A DNA stretch of 64,000 nucleotides, taken from the NCBI RefSeq assembly GCF_008180615.1, contig NZ_VTEH01000001.1, forward strand, positions 460,668 through 524,667, written 5' to 3'. Both the position numbers and the translations under genes were made by a program. Below the pieces are notes generated by a model. That model did not search any database. It was not told where the DNA came from and was given only the letters and a program-made list of their open reading frames with translations. Origin of the DNA: Rossellomorea vietnamensis. GTDB taxonomy: Bacteria; Bacillota; Bacilli; Bacillales; Bacillaceae_B. This document shows positions 27,766 to 38,979 of the stretch, piece by piece (within the stretch, counting starts at the first letter, position 1; each line of letters opens with the position of its first letter).

Positions 27766-28171
27766 AGGTCGAATGAATTATTTTCTCTGGCTATTTTTTT
27801 CGGCTGAAAAAACGTGGAAAATAAGCGGAGAAATTCCGCTTATTTGAGTCATAGTGTAAAAGTACAGCTATAATAAGCGAAGAAATTCCGCTTATTTGTA
27901 AAAAAAATGCGAAAATAGTTCGTTTCGCTGTGTTTAAGCGGAATAATTCCGCTTATATACCCTAATTCACATTCAATTCTTAAGCTTAACCGGAAAAACT
28001 CCGCTTATTTTAGGCTTTATTAATTCCAATCAGCAAAGATACCTCCCCTCCTGCTGGAATGGCATGTAGAGATAAGGAACCAACCCGCTTTTTCTATAGA
28101 AAGAGGGTGTTCTATACCACGCTATAAGCTCTCTGGCCCCCCCCCCAGCATAGCCAGGGGGTTTCAAGACC
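27766..28171 (+). repeat. Family B 405-bp repeat (copy 1)
   Basis: Starts near AAGGTCGAAT and ends GTTTCAAGACC. It is about 90 percent identical by eye to 46002-46404. The first half holds four short palindromes of the AAGCGGA..TTCCGCTT type; the second half holds TACCTCCCCTCCTGCTGGAA, TTTTTCTATAGAAAGAGGG and a C-rich run. No ORF is conserved between copies. A family A element begins 10 bases after its end. Confidence 0.8.
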
Positions 28172-28181
28172 ATTAAATTAA

Positions 28182-28372
28182 GGCTCTTTTCGTAAACTTT
28201 GTTGCTATTTGATACTAATTCCAAAAAAACTGATCAAATTTCGCTTTAGTAACCTGGTAATTATGAAAAGAAAAGAGCTGCTTTTCCCGTTTAGAGAGAA
28301 ATCCCTTAGTATTCGGTGAAAAATTCGGCTGCTGGGATTTTTCCGAAAGCAACAATCTATGTGAAAACAGCT
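28182..28372 (+). mobile_element. MITE-like element, family A (copy 4) with 8-bp target duplication
   Basis: The element starts GGCTCTTTTCGTAAACTTTG and ends GCAACAATCTATGTGAAAACAGCT. It is flanked by a perfect 8-bp direct repeat TAAATTAA (28174-28181 and 28373-28380). Internal features are the AACCTGGTAATTATGAAAAG block and a hairpin (GAAAAATTC...GGATTTTTC). It lies just beyond the deacetylase-gene terminator. Confidence 0.82.
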
Positions 28373-28378
28373 TAAATT

Positions 28379-28417
28379 AAAAAAGCCGGCAAACGGATAT
28401 CCGAGTGCCGGCTTTTT
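28379..28417 (-). terminator. Terminator of the 28421 deacetylase gene
   Basis: On the minus strand AAAAAGCCGGC / GCCGGCTTTTTT forms a stem with a 16-base loop directly after the stop codon. Confidence 0.88.
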
Positions 28418-28420
28418 ATA

Positions 28421-29290
28421 TTATTGCGGTGTTTGAATCAGTTCAGGGTCAAGAATTTCAAATCCTTTATCTCTTAGACCGTTTACTATATCAGCCATCG
28501 CTTCATTGGTCCAGGTTCTGTCATGCATAAGCAAATTGGCGCCATTGCTCAGCAATTCAGTATTGACCATAATATCAGCTATTCCTTCTTTATTCTGATA
28601 TTGAGCTTCCCAGTCATAACCATACGTCCAATTCATCAGAGTCATTCCTTCACTCTTGGCAAGACTTTTAGAGTAATCTGTATTTTGACCAAAGGGAGCC
28701 CTGAAAAATTTCGGTTTCTCTCCAATGACAGAGGTAATCAACTCATTCAGCTCTACTATTTCAGCTCGCTGCTCTTCTTCAGTCAAGTCTGGCAGAGACG
28801 CATGAGTAGCAGTGTGATTACCGATAGGGAATCCCATTTCATGTATTTTCTTCAGAATTTCCTTCTCTTCATCAGTATCAAGGAAATGTCCATTCACAAA
28901 GAATATCGCCGGTGCGTCAAGACTTTTTAGAGTTTCTGCCATTTCCAAAGCATGCTTGTCCGGTGCATCGTCAATAGTCAGCAATGCGACTTTCTCGTTG
29001 GCATCACCGATGGGCTGTACAGACCAATTTGCCTCATTTATCGTATAGAGGGGTTCCTTGACTTCTTCTTCCAAGGATTCCTTATCTTCTTCGTCATTGC
29101 CTGCAGGCTCTTCTTCTGTCGATGTGTCTGTCTCTGTCTGCGTGTTTTCACTCTCAGTGTCTTCCGCTGCAACAGCTTCGTTGATGACTTCTCCCTGCCC
29201 TTCGTTGTCACCTGCTGTTTCTGATGGCTGCTGTTGGGAACAGCCTGCGATAAATAGGAGCAGTGCACTGCAGTAAATCAATTTTTTCAT
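28421..29290 (-). CDS. Polysaccharide deacetylase (NodB-type) lipoprotein
   Basis: A lipoprotein of about 289 residues: lipobox I-A-G-C, then an acidic E/T-rich linker of about 60 residues, then a NodB homology domain. Catalytic motifs are T-I-D-D-A-P (motif 1, with D-D), G-N-H-T-A-T-H-A-S (H-x3-H metal site), R-A-P-F-G (motif 3), a tryptophan-containing motif 4 and L-M-H-D-R-T (motif 5). It should de-N-acetylate cell-wall or other surface glycan outside the membrane. The ATG at 29290 follows AGAGGAAGGGG. No counterpart at this position in B. subtilis that I recall. Confidence 0.85.
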   Translation of the reverse strand: MKKLIYCSALLLFIAGCSQQQPSETAGDNEGQGEVINEAVAAEDTESENTQTETDTSTEEEPAGNDEEDKESLEEEVKEPLYTINEANWSVQPIGDANEKVALLTIDDAPDKHALEMAETLKSLDAPAIFFVNGHFLDTDEEKEILKKIHEMGFPIGNHTATHASLPDLTEEEQRAEIVELNELITSVIGEKPKFFRAPFGQNTDYSKSLAKSEGMTLMNWTYGYDWEAQYQNKEGIADIMVNTELLSNGANLLMHDRTWTNEAMADIVNGLRDKGFEILDPELIQTPQ

Positions 29291-29340
29291 ATTGTTCCCC
29301 TTCCTCTGATAGGTTGTCTGTTGCAATTATAACATTAACT

Positions 29341-29595
29341 TTAAAAGTAACTAGAGATAATCATTTGTTCAAAGAACATTTTCAAAGAAAAAAATGTAAA
29401 AAGGCTTATCAGAGTAATAATGAAAGTTACTCTGAAAGATTGCAAGATTTTTTTCGCAATCAGAAAGCCGAGGTAGAAAAATACAATGAACATGATCCAC
29501 TTATACTCTATATGATCTTTAGCTGATAGCCATTGTGCGATAGAAAAAGCACTCCAAATTATGAGTTGTAATAGAAAAGCAATATAATTTTTCAT
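29341..29595 (-). CDS. Small three-helix membrane protein of unknown function
   Basis: This 84-residue protein has three hydrophobic segments (about 4-20, 31-47, 54-72). AGGGTGAGTGA precedes the ATG at a good distance. It is 50 bases upstream of the deacetylase gene and on the same strand, so cotranscription is possible. Family not recognised. Confidence 0.6.
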   Translation of the reverse strand: MKNYIAFLLQLIIWSAFSIAQWLSAKDHIEYKWIMFIVFFYLGFLIAKKILQSFRVTFIITLISLFTFFSLKMFFEQMIISSYF

Positions 29596-29842
29596 TCACT
29601 CACCCTGTAAATAGGATTTATACCATTATATTCACGTTGGGAATCCGTTTAAAACTTAAATTTTTATAAGATTTTTCAATTCTGTAACAATTTGATGATT
29701 ATGGCCTATAAAATTTAGTAATATGTTAGAATTATGGAAATAAATAAATTAGTAATTATTTTACAGTTTAAATAAAAAAGGCTGCTAACCAGCCATTTGG
29801 ACAGCATAATTTTTAAATACACTATTGAAAAGAGGCTAATAA

Positions 29843-30223
29843 ATGAAATATTCTTTTTTGTTTGTCCTTTTGCTTGGAAACATCGTGTTCCTTTCATCGT
29901 GCAGTTTGCAGAATGACGGGACGGCAGCCGGGCTCAATATTGAGAAAGGCATCCTTTTTTACTCAGATGAGAGCAATATTAATGAAGAGGATTCTTATTA
30001 CGAGGCTTTGATTGAACTGAAAGAGACCTACCCTTCTCATTTCGATAATTATGTTATAGTAGCAAAAAATAAAAATCACGCTTCCTCTTTTGCTTTTCTT
30101 AATGATACGTATCCTGCTTTACTTGTAGTTGAAGACAATGAAGTTATTTGCAAGGTTGTTGGAAACATTCCCAAAAAGGAAATTCTGACACCCATCAGCA
30201 ATACTCTTGACACCTGGAAGTAG
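29843..30223 (+). CDS. slp: Slp-type small lipoprotein
   Basis: A 126-residue lipoprotein with lipobox L-S-S-C20 and an exported domain that ends in a thioredoxin-like-sounding V-V-E-D-N-E-V-I-C-K-V-V-G segment. Position beside pdhD is that of B. subtilis slp, annotated as a small peptidoglycan-associated lipoprotein; sequence similarity was judged from memory and is modest. Convergent with pdhD over a shared terminator. Confidence 0.65.
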   Translation: MKYSFLFVLLLGNIVFLSSCSLQNDGTAAGLNIEKGILFYSDESNINEEDSYYEALIELKETYPSHFDNYVIVAKNKNHASSFAFLNDTYPALLVVEDNEVICKVVGNIPKKEILTPISNTLDTWK

Positions 30224-30283
30224 TTAATTCAGTACGGATATAGTTGTTTACCCTAGAATTAATTTTTAATAAAAACTTTAAAG

Positions 30284-30316
30284 AAAAAAACCTCTTGGAT
30301 CATCCAAGAGGTTTTT
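30284..30316. terminator. Bidirectional terminator between slp and pdhD
   Basis: AAAAACCTCTTGGAT pairs with ATCCAAGAGGTTTTT across a single C; the centre bases form the loop. Convergent genes share it. Confidence 0.9.
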
Positions 30317-30321
30317 AGTAA

Positions 30322-31731
30322 TTATTTCATGATATGAATAGGGCTTCCCATAGCTACTTCTGCAGCTTCCATGGAAATTTCCCCAAGTGTTGGGTGAGCA
30401 TGGATTGTCATTGCTACATCTTCTGCCGTCATTCCTGACTCAATTGCTAAACCAAGTTCAGCAATCATATCAGAAGCACCAGAACCGACAATTTGAGCGC
30501 CGATGATCAATCCATCTGATTTACGGGTAATCAGCTTCATGAATCCTTCTGTAGCGTTCAATGCCAGCGCACGGCCGTTTGCTGCAAATGGGAATTTAGC
30601 AGCTGTGATTTCCAGTCCTTCTTCTTTAGCTTGTGCTTCAGTGTAACCAACAGTCGCCAATTCAGGATCTGTGAAACATACAGCCGGGATACCCATATAA
30701 TCAATCTCAGAAGGCTCGCCAGAAATTACTTCTGCTGCAATCTTGCCTTCGTAAGATGCTTTATGAGCAAGCGGCGGGCCATCAACAATGTCACCAATTG
30801 CAAAGATATTGGAAATATTCGTACGGCACTGTTTATCGATTTTGATTACACCACGGTCCGTCATTTCGATACCAGCCTCTTCAAGGCCGATTTCATCTGT
30901 GTTCGGACGGCGGCCAACAGTTACAAGGACGTATTCTGCATCAACAGTTTGTTCCTCGCCATTGACTTCATATTTTACAGTAACTCCACTGTCCGTTTCA
31001 TCAACGCCTTTGGCCATCGCTTTTGTTACGATGTCGACACCTTTGCTCTTAAGGCCTTTTTTGACAATTTGAGTCATTTGCTTTTCGAATCCGCTAAGGA
31101 TATCATCAGCACCTTCAAGGATTGTCACTTTTGTACCAAGATTAGCATATGCAGTTCCAAGTTCTGTCCCGATGTAACCTCCGCCGATAACAACCATGCT
31201 TTCAGGGATTTCTGAAAGATTTAATGCACCAGTGGAATCTAATACACGTTTTGAAAACTTGAAGCTCGGGATCTCAATTGGGCGTGAACCTGTGGCAAGG
31301 ATGAGATTCTTGAACTTATAAGTCTGTGCAGAACTTTCATCCATTACACGTAAAGTGTTCTCATCCACAAGATAGGCTTCGCCGCGGACGATTTCCGCTT
31401 TGTTGCCTTTAAGCAGGCCTTCAACACCGCCCGTAAGCTTCTTGACAACTCCTGCTTTCCACTCCTGGACTTTATCGAAGTTAACTTTAACGTTCTCTGC
31501 AACAATTCCCATATCATCAGAATGCTGCGCCTGATGGAAACGGTGACCGGCTGTAATCAGTGCTTTTGAAGGAATACATCCAACGTTCAAGCATACGCCG
31601 CCCATATTTTCTTTTTCAATGATTGTAACTTTTTGGCCAAGCTGAGCTGCACGAATTGCGGCAACATATCCTCCTGGACCTGAACCGACTACTATAGTAT
31701 CTGTTTCAATTGGGAAATCTCCTACTACCAT
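30322..31731 (-). CDS. pdhD: PdhD, dihydrolipoyl dehydrogenase (E3)
   Basis: This FAD enzyme of 469 residues reoxidises dihydrolipoamide with NAD+ in pyruvate (and other 2-oxoacid) dehydrogenase. It shows the N-terminal FAD motif [10 protein letters not shown], the redox disulfide [13 protein letters not shown], the NAD motif [10 protein letters not shown], the second FAD motif [13 protein letters not shown] and the catalytic H-A-H-P-T-L-G-E dyad. It starts 4 bases after pdhC and ends the pdhABCD operon. Confidence 0.97.
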   Translation of the reverse strand: MVVGDFPIETDTIVVGSGPGGYVAAIRAAQLGQKVTIIEKENMGGVCLNVGCIPSKALITAGHRFHQAQHSDDMGIVAENVKVNFDKVQEWKAGVVKKLTGGVEGLLKGNKAEIVRGEAYLVDENTLRVMDESSAQTYKFKNLILATGSRPIEIPSFKFSKRVLDSTGALNLSEIPESMVVIGGGYIGTELGTAYANLGTKVTILEGADDILSGFEKQMTQIVKKGLKSKGVDIVTKAMAKGVDETDSGVTVKYEVNGEEQTVDAEYVLVTVGRRPNTDEIGLEEAGIEMTDRGVIKIDKQCRTNISNIFAIGDIVDGPPLAHKASYEGKIAAEVISGEPSEIDYMGIPAVCFTDPELATVGYTEAQAKEEGLEITAAKFPFAANGRALALNATEGFMKLITRKSDGLIIGAQIVGSGASDMIAELGLAIESGMTAEDVAMTIHAHPTLGEISMEAAEVAMGSPIHIMK

Positions 31732-31735
31732 CGCA

Positions 31736-33118
31736 TTACGCCTCCATTAATAAAAGTTCTGGATCGTTCAACAAACGCTTAATATGGTTAAGTGCATGTT
31801 GAGCGGTAGCTCCGTCGATCATACGGTGATCGAAGCTCAATGATAATGCTAACACAGGTGCCGCTACAATTTCACCATTTTTAACCACAGGTTTTTCAGC
31901 AATGCGTCCAACACCGAGGATTGCAACTTCAGGATGGTTGATAACTGGTGTGAACCATTGTCCGCCGGCAGACCCGATATTAGTAATAGTGCAAGAAGCA
32001 CCTTTCATCTCATCTCCTGAAAGTTTGCCGTCACGAGCCTTACCTGCCAGTTCATTGATCTCGTCTGAGATAGAGAACATAGATTTGCGATCTGCATTCT
32101 TCACCACAGGGACAAGCAGACCTTTATCTGTGTCAGCCGCAATACCGATATTATAGTAATGCTTGTGAACGATCTCGCTGGTGCTGTCATCAAGAGAAGT
32201 GTTTAGTGCAGGGAATTCTCTAAGAGCACTTGTTAATGCTTTTACCACATATGGAAGGAATGTAAGCTTTACGCCTTTTTCCGCAGCAACTTCTTTGAAC
32301 TTTTTGCGGTGTGCCCATAGCTTTGTAACATCCACTTCGTCCATCAGGGTAACATGTGGAGCAGTATGCTTAGAATTCACCATAGCCTTGGCAATAGCCT
32401 TACGCATTCCGCTCATAGGTTCACGAGTCTCAGGGTATTCTCCCTCAGGAACTTTTTGGCCTGCAGCCTTTTTAGGTGCTTCCTCTTTTGCAGATTCCGC
32501 TGCCGGCGCTGTTTCCTTATGCTCAGCAGGGGCTGGTGAAGCTCCGCCTTCAAGGAAGGATTGTATATCATCTTTTGTCACACGGCCATTTTTACCTGAA
32601 CCGGACACTTTACGGATGTCAACGCCTTTTTCTCTAGCTAATTTACGTACAGAAGGCATCGCGATGACACGGCGGTCAGGATCCACTTCTTCACCTTGCT
32701 GTCCACCTTGTTCACCGGAACTGATTGTCTGTTCATCAGTGTTAGATTGAGAAGGCTCTTTTCCTACAGCCTGGCCTTGTTCAGCAACTCCCTGAACTTG
32801 TCCTTCTGTCACTTCATTCGCTTTTGGTTCTTCTTTCTTTTCATCACCGTGGTCGCCCTTGAACTGAAGGTCTTCATATCCTGGCGCGTCAAACTTGATC
32901 AGCACATCGCCTACTACTGCAACGGTTCCTTCTTCTACAAGAAGATCCTCTACAGTTCCTGCAACCGGTGAAGGGATTTCCACCACTGCTTTATCATTTT
33001 GCACTTCACACAATACATCGTCTTCTTCCACTTTATCTCCGGGTTTAATAAACCACTTTACAATTTCACCTTCATGAATACCTTCACCGATATCCGGCAG
33101 CCTGAATTCAAATGACAT
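31736..33118 (-). CDS. pdhC: PdhC, dihydrolipoamide acetyltransferase (E2)
   Basis: The 460-residue core of pyruvate dehydrogenase transfers acetyl groups to CoA. In order: a single lipoyl domain with the lipoyl-lysine K43 in N-D-K-A; an acidic, Q-rich linker; the E3/E1-binding domain with [13 protein letters not shown]; an A/P/E linker; and the catalytic domain with H-x3-D-G in [11 protein letters not shown] place the start at the ATG at 33118, preceded by AGGAGG; the open frame extends 30 codons further upstream through the pdhB-pdhC spacer without a start site. Confidence 0.96.
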   Translation of the reverse strand: MSFEFRLPDIGEGIHEGEIVKWFIKPGDKVEEDDVLCEVQNDKAVVEIPSPVAGTVEDLLVEEGTVAVVGDVLIKFDAPGYEDLQFKGDHGDEKKEEPKANEVTEGQVQGVAEQGQAVGKEPSQSNTDEQTISSGEQGGQQGEEVDPDRRVIAMPSVRKLAREKGVDIRKVSGSGKNGRVTKDDIQSFLEGGASPAPAEHKETAPAAESAKEEAPKKAAGQKVPEGEYPETREPMSGMRKAIAKAMVNSKHTAPHVTLMDEVDVTKLWAHRKKFKEVAAEKGVKLTFLPYVVKALTSALREFPALNTSLDDSTSEIVHKHYYNIGIAADTDKGLLVPVVKNADRKSMFSISDEINELAGKARDGKLSGDEMKGASCTITNIGSAGGQWFTPVINHPEVAILGVGRIAEKPVVKNGEIVAAPVLALSLSFDHRMIDGATAQHALNHIKRLLNDPELLLMEA

Positions 33119-33217
33119 AGGTTTATACCTCCTGTTATTGTTTTCGCTTATAGTTTTTGGCGGGATTGGAAAAGAGAAGGGAGTTTTTTCCCCCTTCTGC
33201 TCTGCCACCTGCTGTTC
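33119..33217 (-). other. pdhB-pdhC spacer with stem-loop
   Basis: This 99-base spacer is the only long gap inside pdhABCD. It can form AGAAGGGGG / TCCCTTCT around an A-rich loop, without a T-run, so it is more likely an mRNA-stability or processing structure than a terminator. Confidence 0.4.
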
Positions 33218-34195
33218 TTAGAAGTTTAGTACTTTCTTTGCTGTTTCAATAACATCTTTAAAGTTAGGAAGCCATACCGGCTCCGCTTGAGAGAAAGGAT
33301 ATACAGTATCTGGTGCAGCTACACGCAGAACTGGAGCTTCCAGGCTCAAGATTGCACGGTCGTTGATTTCAGCAACCACATTAGCAGCGATACCCGCTTG
33401 CTTCTGGGCTTCCTGAACAACGATTGCACGGTTTGTCTTCTCAACTGAAGCGATGATTGTGTCAATATCAAGAGGACTAACCGTTCTTAAGTCTACAACT
33501 TCAACGGAATGTCCTTCTTTCTCAAGTTCTTCAGCTGCTTTTAGAGATTCATGTACCATCGCACCATAAGTGATGATGGACAGGTCAGTTCCTTCACGTT
33601 TAACGTCCGCTTTCCCGATTTCAATTGTGTATTCTTCCTCAGGAACCTCTTCACGGAATGAACGGTACAATTTCATGTGCTCAAGAAAAATAACAGGATC
33701 ATTGTCCCTGATTGCAGCAATCAAAAGACCCTTGGCATCATATGGAGTGGAAGGAATCACAACTTTAAGGCCAGGCTGCTGAGCGACAAGGCCTTCAAGG
33801 CTGTCAGCGTGGAGCTCAGGCGTATGTACTCCTCCTCCAAATGGTGAACGGATTGTTACAGGCGCAGTATAAGTACCACCGGAACGGTAACGCATACGAG
33901 CCAGTTGACCGCTGATTGAATCCATTACTTCGTATACGAAACCGAAGAACTGGATTTCAGGTACAGGACGGAAGCCTTCAAGGGCAAGTCCGACAGTCAA
34001 TCCGCCAATCCCTGATTCTGCAAGGGGTGTATCGAATACACGGTCCTCCCCAAATTCTTTTTGAAGACCTTCTGTTGCACGGAAAACACCGCCATTCAAT
34101 CCTACGTCTTCACCGAAAACAAGCACATTTTCATCATTGCGCAGTTCAGTGCGCATTGCATCAGTGATAGCTTGAATCATTGTCATTTGCGCCAT
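33218..34195 (-). CDS. pdhB: PdhB, pyruvate dehydrogenase E1 beta subunit
   Basis: The 325-residue beta chain forms the alpha2beta2 thiamin-diphosphate E1 with PdhA. Family blocks are [39 protein letters not shown] and the C-terminal transketolase domain with [11 protein letters not shown]. The ATG is 3 bases from the pdhA stop and its AAGGAG site lies in the last pdhA codons. Confidence 0.97.
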   Translation of the reverse strand: MAQMTMIQAITDAMRTELRNDENVLVFGEDVGLNGGVFRATEGLQKEFGEDRVFDTPLAESGIGGLTVGLALEGFRPVPEIQFFGFVYEVMDSISGQLARMRYRSGGTYTAPVTIRSPFGGGVHTPELHADSLEGLVAQQPGLKVVIPSTPYDAKGLLIAAIRDNDPVIFLEHMKLYRSFREEVPEEEYTIEIGKADVKREGTDLSIITYGAMVHESLKAAEELEKEGHSVEVVDLRTVSPLDIDTIIASVEKTNRAIVVQEAQKQAGIAANVVAEINDRAILSLEAPVLRVAAPDTVYPFSQAEPVWLPNFKDVIETAKKVLNF

Positions 34196-34198
34196 GGC

Positions 34199-35335
<1,137 letters not shown>

Positions 35336-35542
35336 TTATCCTAATATTTTAGAGTTTTTTTACATACAGTGATTAGGGTGTCCAGAAATGTATGTGACAA
35401 CCATAATTTTGGTAAATACACATCTTTAAACATATGTTTCCACAATTCACATAAAAGAAAACTCTTTAATCAGCTTTTTAAAAAATAAACTGTACTAGTC
35501 ATTTTCTTAATAAAACTAATACACTGTGTCATTACCTCTAAT

Positions 35543-35572
35543 AGTTTACACCACTGTTTTTATAGAAGTCAA
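35543..35572 (-). promoter_or_regulatory. Candidate sigma-A promoter of the pdh operon
   Basis: TTGACT (35567-35572), an 18-base spacer and TAAACT (35543-35548) on the minus strand place the start about 230 bases upstream of pdhA. The leader is AT-rich; no known riboswitch was recognised in it. Confidence 0.5.
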
Positions 35573-35826
35573 CGAGTAATACTTATAAAATCAACCTGAT
35601 TTGAAAAGGTGAAATACTCGGTAGCTTCACGTAAAAGTAATCTGTATTAATAGAATACTCACCCCTGTATTATAAAACAGAACAACATTCTTATAACTGT
35701 TATACATTAATCACAGTACCTGTCTTGGTCTTCTCTGCCTGTCCTCCCTGCCGTCTGAAGGAGTAATGTCTATAACTGTGCGTGTAAGGTGATTTCGTAA
35801 AGCCGATCTTGCCTTAAACGTAAAAA

Positions 35827-35866
35827 TCACCCGGCTTCGTGGATAATTCCACTTAACCGGGTGATT
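35827..35866 (-). terminator. ykyA terminator
   Basis: On the minus strand AATCACCCGG pairs with CCGGGTGATT around a loop and is followed by TTTA. It isolates ykyA from the pdh promoter. Confidence 0.75.
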
Positions 35867-35870
35867 AGCA

Positions 35871-36530
35871 TTAAGCCTCTGTATCAATATCTATTTCTGC
35901 ATTTTCATAGAAAGAAACTTTTGATCCATTAACTTCTTCTGTTAATTGATTATAAGTCTGATTAAGTTCCATTGTTGTTTCATAGTTGGCGTTTACTTTT
36001 TCAATTTGAGACTGCAGCTCTTCCATTGTCAGGTCTTCCTTTTTCAATAACTCATAAAGTTCCCTGTCGCTCGATAGAGATTGCAAATAAGAATCTGCCA
36101 TCGCTGAATGAGCAGCAAAACGCTCATTCATAAGATTAGAAAGATTATCAGCCTCTTTTTTCAACTCTTCATCCTCGATTTCTTCAATTGAAGACTCGAC
36201 TGCCTCGAAAGCTTCTTCTGCATCAGCAATCGCTTCGGATTCTTCATTAATCAGGCTTTCTCTTTCACTGATATTCTCAAGTGCCTGATCCGCTATCTTC
36301 CTGATTTCTTCAATTTCTTCCATGCTCAAGCTGATCGCTTTATCAAACAGCTCCTGCTCTTCTTCTTCCAGCTTGGTCAATGGCTCTTGCGTTTCTTTAA
36401 GCGTTTCTTCTTTTTTGACTGTATCTTCCAAAGTGTTGTATACCATTTCTTGAGGTGTACTTCCGCCCATACATCCCGTAAGCAGGACAGCGGCACCTGC
36501 AGCAGCCAAAACTCCTCGAAGTCTATACAC
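35871..36530 (-). CDS. ykyA: YkyA-type putative cell-wall-binding lipoprotein
   Basis: A 219-residue lipoprotein with lipobox L-T-G-C20 and then an almost entirely alpha-helical, glutamate-rich body consistent with a coiled coil (about residues 35-200). It corresponds by position and composition to B. subtilis YkyA (YkyA/OsaG-like lipoprotein family). The start is GTG, preceded by AAGGGGG. The exact role is not known; an extracytoplasmic location is inferred from the lipobox. Confidence 0.8.
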   Translation of the reverse strand: MYRLRGVLAAAGAAVLLTGCMGGSTPQEMVYNTLEDTVKKEETLKETQEPLTKLEEEEQELFDKAISLSMEEIEEIRKIADQALENISERESLINEESEAIADAEEAFEAVESSIEEIEDEELKKEADNLSNLMNERFAAHSAMADSYLQSLSSDRELYELLKKEDLTMEELQSQIEKVNANYETTMELNQTYNQLTEEVNGSKVSFYENAEIDIDTEA

Positions 36531-36774
36531 TCTAAGTCCCCCTTATATTAATGACATTTACTACTATATCCCCACTTTTAACCTTTGACAATCGAAAGTT
36601 CTTCCAACGATCTCTTGCAGGAACATTAACCCTTTTAATAGTAATAATAATGATACTGGGTATATTGCCTGTCCTCAATTAATAACTATGATAAAAGTGA
36701 AAATGTATGTCAAGGAATATCCCTTTGAAAATGTAGTTAACTTTTTATTTGGGGTCTGTTAGACTATAATCATA

Positions 36775-36888
36775 AAAAAGCGCAAGCGCCCCGTTAGCCC
36801 CGACAGGCGAATGTTCTCTGGAGAAAAAAAGGCGGTCTTTCCTTTTATTCTCCAGGGGTTATTTGATCCCGAGGGGCTGGGCGCTGGA
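36775..36888 (+). repeat. Family C hairpin repeat (single copy)
   Basis: Begins AAAAAAGCGCAAGCGCC and ends GAGGGGCTGGGCGCTGG, with the same inner pairing of GGAGAAAAAAAGG and CCTTTTATTCTCC as the 26.9-kb copies. It lies between ykyA and def. Confidence 0.82.
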
Positions 36889-36978
36889 TTCAGAAACGCT
36901 CTTTAATTTTAGAATAAAAACTTTATACTTTCTTATCTTTTGAAAAATCACGCTGAGCAATACTGGGAGGAAAACTCT

Positions 36979-37533
36979 ATGATCACTATGGAAGATATTA
37001 TACGCGAGGGACACCCATCCTTAAGGAAAGCTGCCGCAGAAGTAGCAATGCCGCCCTCTGAAGAAGATAAAGAAATTCTTGGCAGCCTGCTTGAGTATGT
37101 TAAAAACAGCCAGGACCCGGAAACTGCCCAGAAGTACGGGCTGAGGACCGGCATCGGACTGGCAGCTCCTCAAATTGATGTGTTGAAAAGAATGCTTGCT
37201 GTGCATGTTACCGATTTAAAAGGGAATCTATACAGCTATGCATTATTCAATCCGAAAATCGTCAGTCATTCTGTTGAAAAAGCATACCTGACAAGCGGTG
37301 AAGGCTGCTTATCAGTAGACCGCCATGTTCCCGGATACGTTCCCCGCTATGCCAGGATAACCGTCAAGGGAATCGATATCGAGGGCAATCCAGTAAAAGT
37401 CAGACTGAAAGGAATGCCCGCTATCGTCTTTCAACATGAACTGGACCACCTCAACGGCATTATGTTCTATGATCATATCGATGCCGAAAATCCTATGGCT
37501 CCAATTCCGGATGCAACACCGGTAGATAGATAA
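36979..37533 (+). CDS. def: Peptide deformylase (DefB type)
   Basis: A 184-residue metalloenzyme that removes the N-formyl group from nascent proteins. All three motifs are intact: G-I-G-L-A-A-P-Q (58-65), E-G-C110-L-S-V and H153-E-L-D-H157 with catalytic E154. Length and insertions indicate a type 2 (Gram-positive) PDF. The ATG at 36979 follows TGGGAGG; the open frame extends 13 codons upstream. A family A element starts one base after the stop codon. Confidence 0.95.
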   Translation: MITMEDIIREGHPSLRKAAAEVAMPPSEEDKEILGSLLEYVKNSQDPETAQKYGLRTGIGLAAPQIDVLKRMLAVHVTDLKGNLYSYALFNPKIVSHSVEKAYLTSGEGCLSVDRHVPGYVPRYARITVKGIDIEGNPVKVRLKGMPAIVFQHELDHLNGIMFYDHIDAENPMAPIPDATPVDR

Positions 37534-37534
37534 A

Positions 37535-37723
37535 GGCTGTTTTAGCATAGATTGTTGCTTTCGAAAAACCCCAAGAGCTGGATTTTTCCCCTTTACTAAG
37601 GGTTTTCTCTTTAATCGGGATAGCAGCTCTTTTCTTTTCATGCTAACTAGGTTATTCCGGTGAAGGTAGGTTGTTTTTAGCGGAATTAGTTAGTAACCAG
37701 CAGCAAAGTTTACGAATAGAGCC
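37535..37723 (-). mobile_element. MITE-like element, family A (copy 5, inverted) at the def stop codon
   Basis: In the inverted sense it runs GGCTGTTTTAGCATAGATTG to GCAAAGTTTACGAATAGAGCC. Flanks TAGATAAA (37527-37534) and CGGATAAA (37724-37731) match at 6 of 8 and are probably a decayed target duplication that contains the def TAA. The def terminator lies on the far side, so the element is part of the def 3' untranslated region. Confidence 0.78.
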
Positions 37724-37737
37724 CGGATAAAAAGCCA

Positions 37738-37772
37738 AAAAGGAAGCTGAACTGAGCTTCCTTTTTTTCTGT
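37738..37772. terminator. Bidirectional terminator between def and ykrA
   Basis: AAAAAGGAAGCT pairs with AGCTTCCTTTTT (loop GAACTG) and is followed by further T. It serves def and the convergent HAD gene. Confidence 0.85.
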
Positions 37773-37780
37773 AAAGTTCC

Positions 37781-38551
37781 TTATATTAAGGACAGTTCTT
37801 TAAGACCGTGATAAATCCCATCTTCATCCACCGATTTGGTAATGAGGTCTGCATGTTCCTTTACTTCTGGCACTGCGTTCCCCATGGCCACACCAGTACC
37901 CACCGCTTCAATCATTTCTATATCATTCAAGCCGTCTCCAAACGCATATACCTCGCTGATATCGAAGCCCATTTTTTCAATCATTTTTTTAATTCCCTCT
38001 GCTTTTGAGCCGCCTCTTGGCAAAATATCCATGGAATACTCATGCCACCTGATAAAATTGAATTTTGAATACATCTCCCGATAAATGGGTTCATCTGCAT
38101 CACGGCAGAACAGCAGGGATTGATAAATTTCCTTATCACTATAAAAATCAGGCTGAAAATCCGGGTGGGGGAACTTCAAGCTGGACATGCTTTCTTCAAT
38201 GAAAGGATGATGTTGGATATTAGCCTTCATTGTCTTCTCATTCAAGTGGACAACTGGATGATTGAGGCCCTCAGCCTTGCTCAATAAATTTTCCAGTTCA
38301 TCTCTGTCAAGAGGGTTCTTATAAATCACTTCATTCTCAAAAACAACATATTGGCCATTAAAAGAGACAAAGGATTCTATTCCAAGTTCCTCTCTCAGAC
38401 CTTCATACATAAAAGGCGCCCGGCCAGTTGCGATTGCTACATATGTACCATTATCCTGAAGCTGCTTGATTGCCTTTTTAGTTGTATCAGGCAATTTTTT
38501 TTCATGGTCAAGCAAAGTGCCATCTATATCAAAAAATACTATTTTCGACAT
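37781..38551 (-). CDS. ykrA: Cof-type HAD phosphatase (YkrA)
   Basis: This 256-residue HAD hydrolase of the Cof/IIB subfamily shows motif I F-F-D-I-D-G-T-L-L (nucleophile D8, acid D10), motif II A-T-G-R, motif III lysine in G-G-S-K-A-E-G and motif IV F-G-D-G-L-N-D-I-E-M. A cap domain occupies about residues 80-185. The substrate is probably a sugar phosphate or nucleotide but cannot be assigned. Position next to def and rnjA is as in B. subtilis ykrA. Confidence 0.9.
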   Translation of the reverse strand: MSKIVFFDIDGTLLDHEKKLPDTTKKAIKQLQDNGTYVAIATGRAPFMYEGLREELGIESFVSFNGQYVVFENEVIYKNPLDRDELENLLSKAEGLNHPVVHLNEKTMKANIQHHPFIEESMSSLKFPHPDFQPDFYSDKEIYQSLLFCRDADEPIYREMYSKFNFIRWHEYSMDILPRGGSKAEGIKKMIEKMGFDISEVYAFGDGLNDIEMIEAVGTGVAMGNAVPEVKEHADLITKSVDEDGIYHGLKELSLI

Positions 38552-38683
38552 CTATTCTATCTCCCTTCAATCGTAGGTTTTAGGACGGTACTTCAATTGA
38601 AATACTCTGTCATTCTCCTTCATTAACTTAAACCTCTCCATTTTAAATGTCAATTAACTCCCCTGCCACTAAGACATGGGTTT

Positions 38684-38735
38684 TGGTGTCTCTCGGGAGC
38701 TTCCTGAGGGACACTTCAAGGTCCAAAAAAGAACA
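38684..38735 (+). repeat. Family E unit (GGTGTC...GGACAC)
   Basis: One unit GGTGTCTCTCGGGAGCTTCC followed by TGAGGGACACTTCAAGGTCC. The GTGTC and GACAC ends and the CTCGGGAG palindrome recur at 39567-39715 and, more loosely, at the right edge of the window. Confidence 0.55.
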
Positions 38736-38979
38736 CTTGTGTCAAGAGGGCGCTGAAAATCTACCAGATATTAGAATGTACTTTTTATTCACACAGAAAA
38801 ATAATGAATATGTTGCTCTCTTTACTCCATAGCGTTAGAATTCTTTGTTCTTTTTTTTAGAACATTTTGCTGTAGGAGCTGGTAAGGATCTTCCATAACT
38901 AGTCGATGCAAAGAAGCTGTTTCATGGCAGTGACCGGTGGCACTTATCCAAGCTGTTCAGTAGGTTGGGTAGTAAATAG

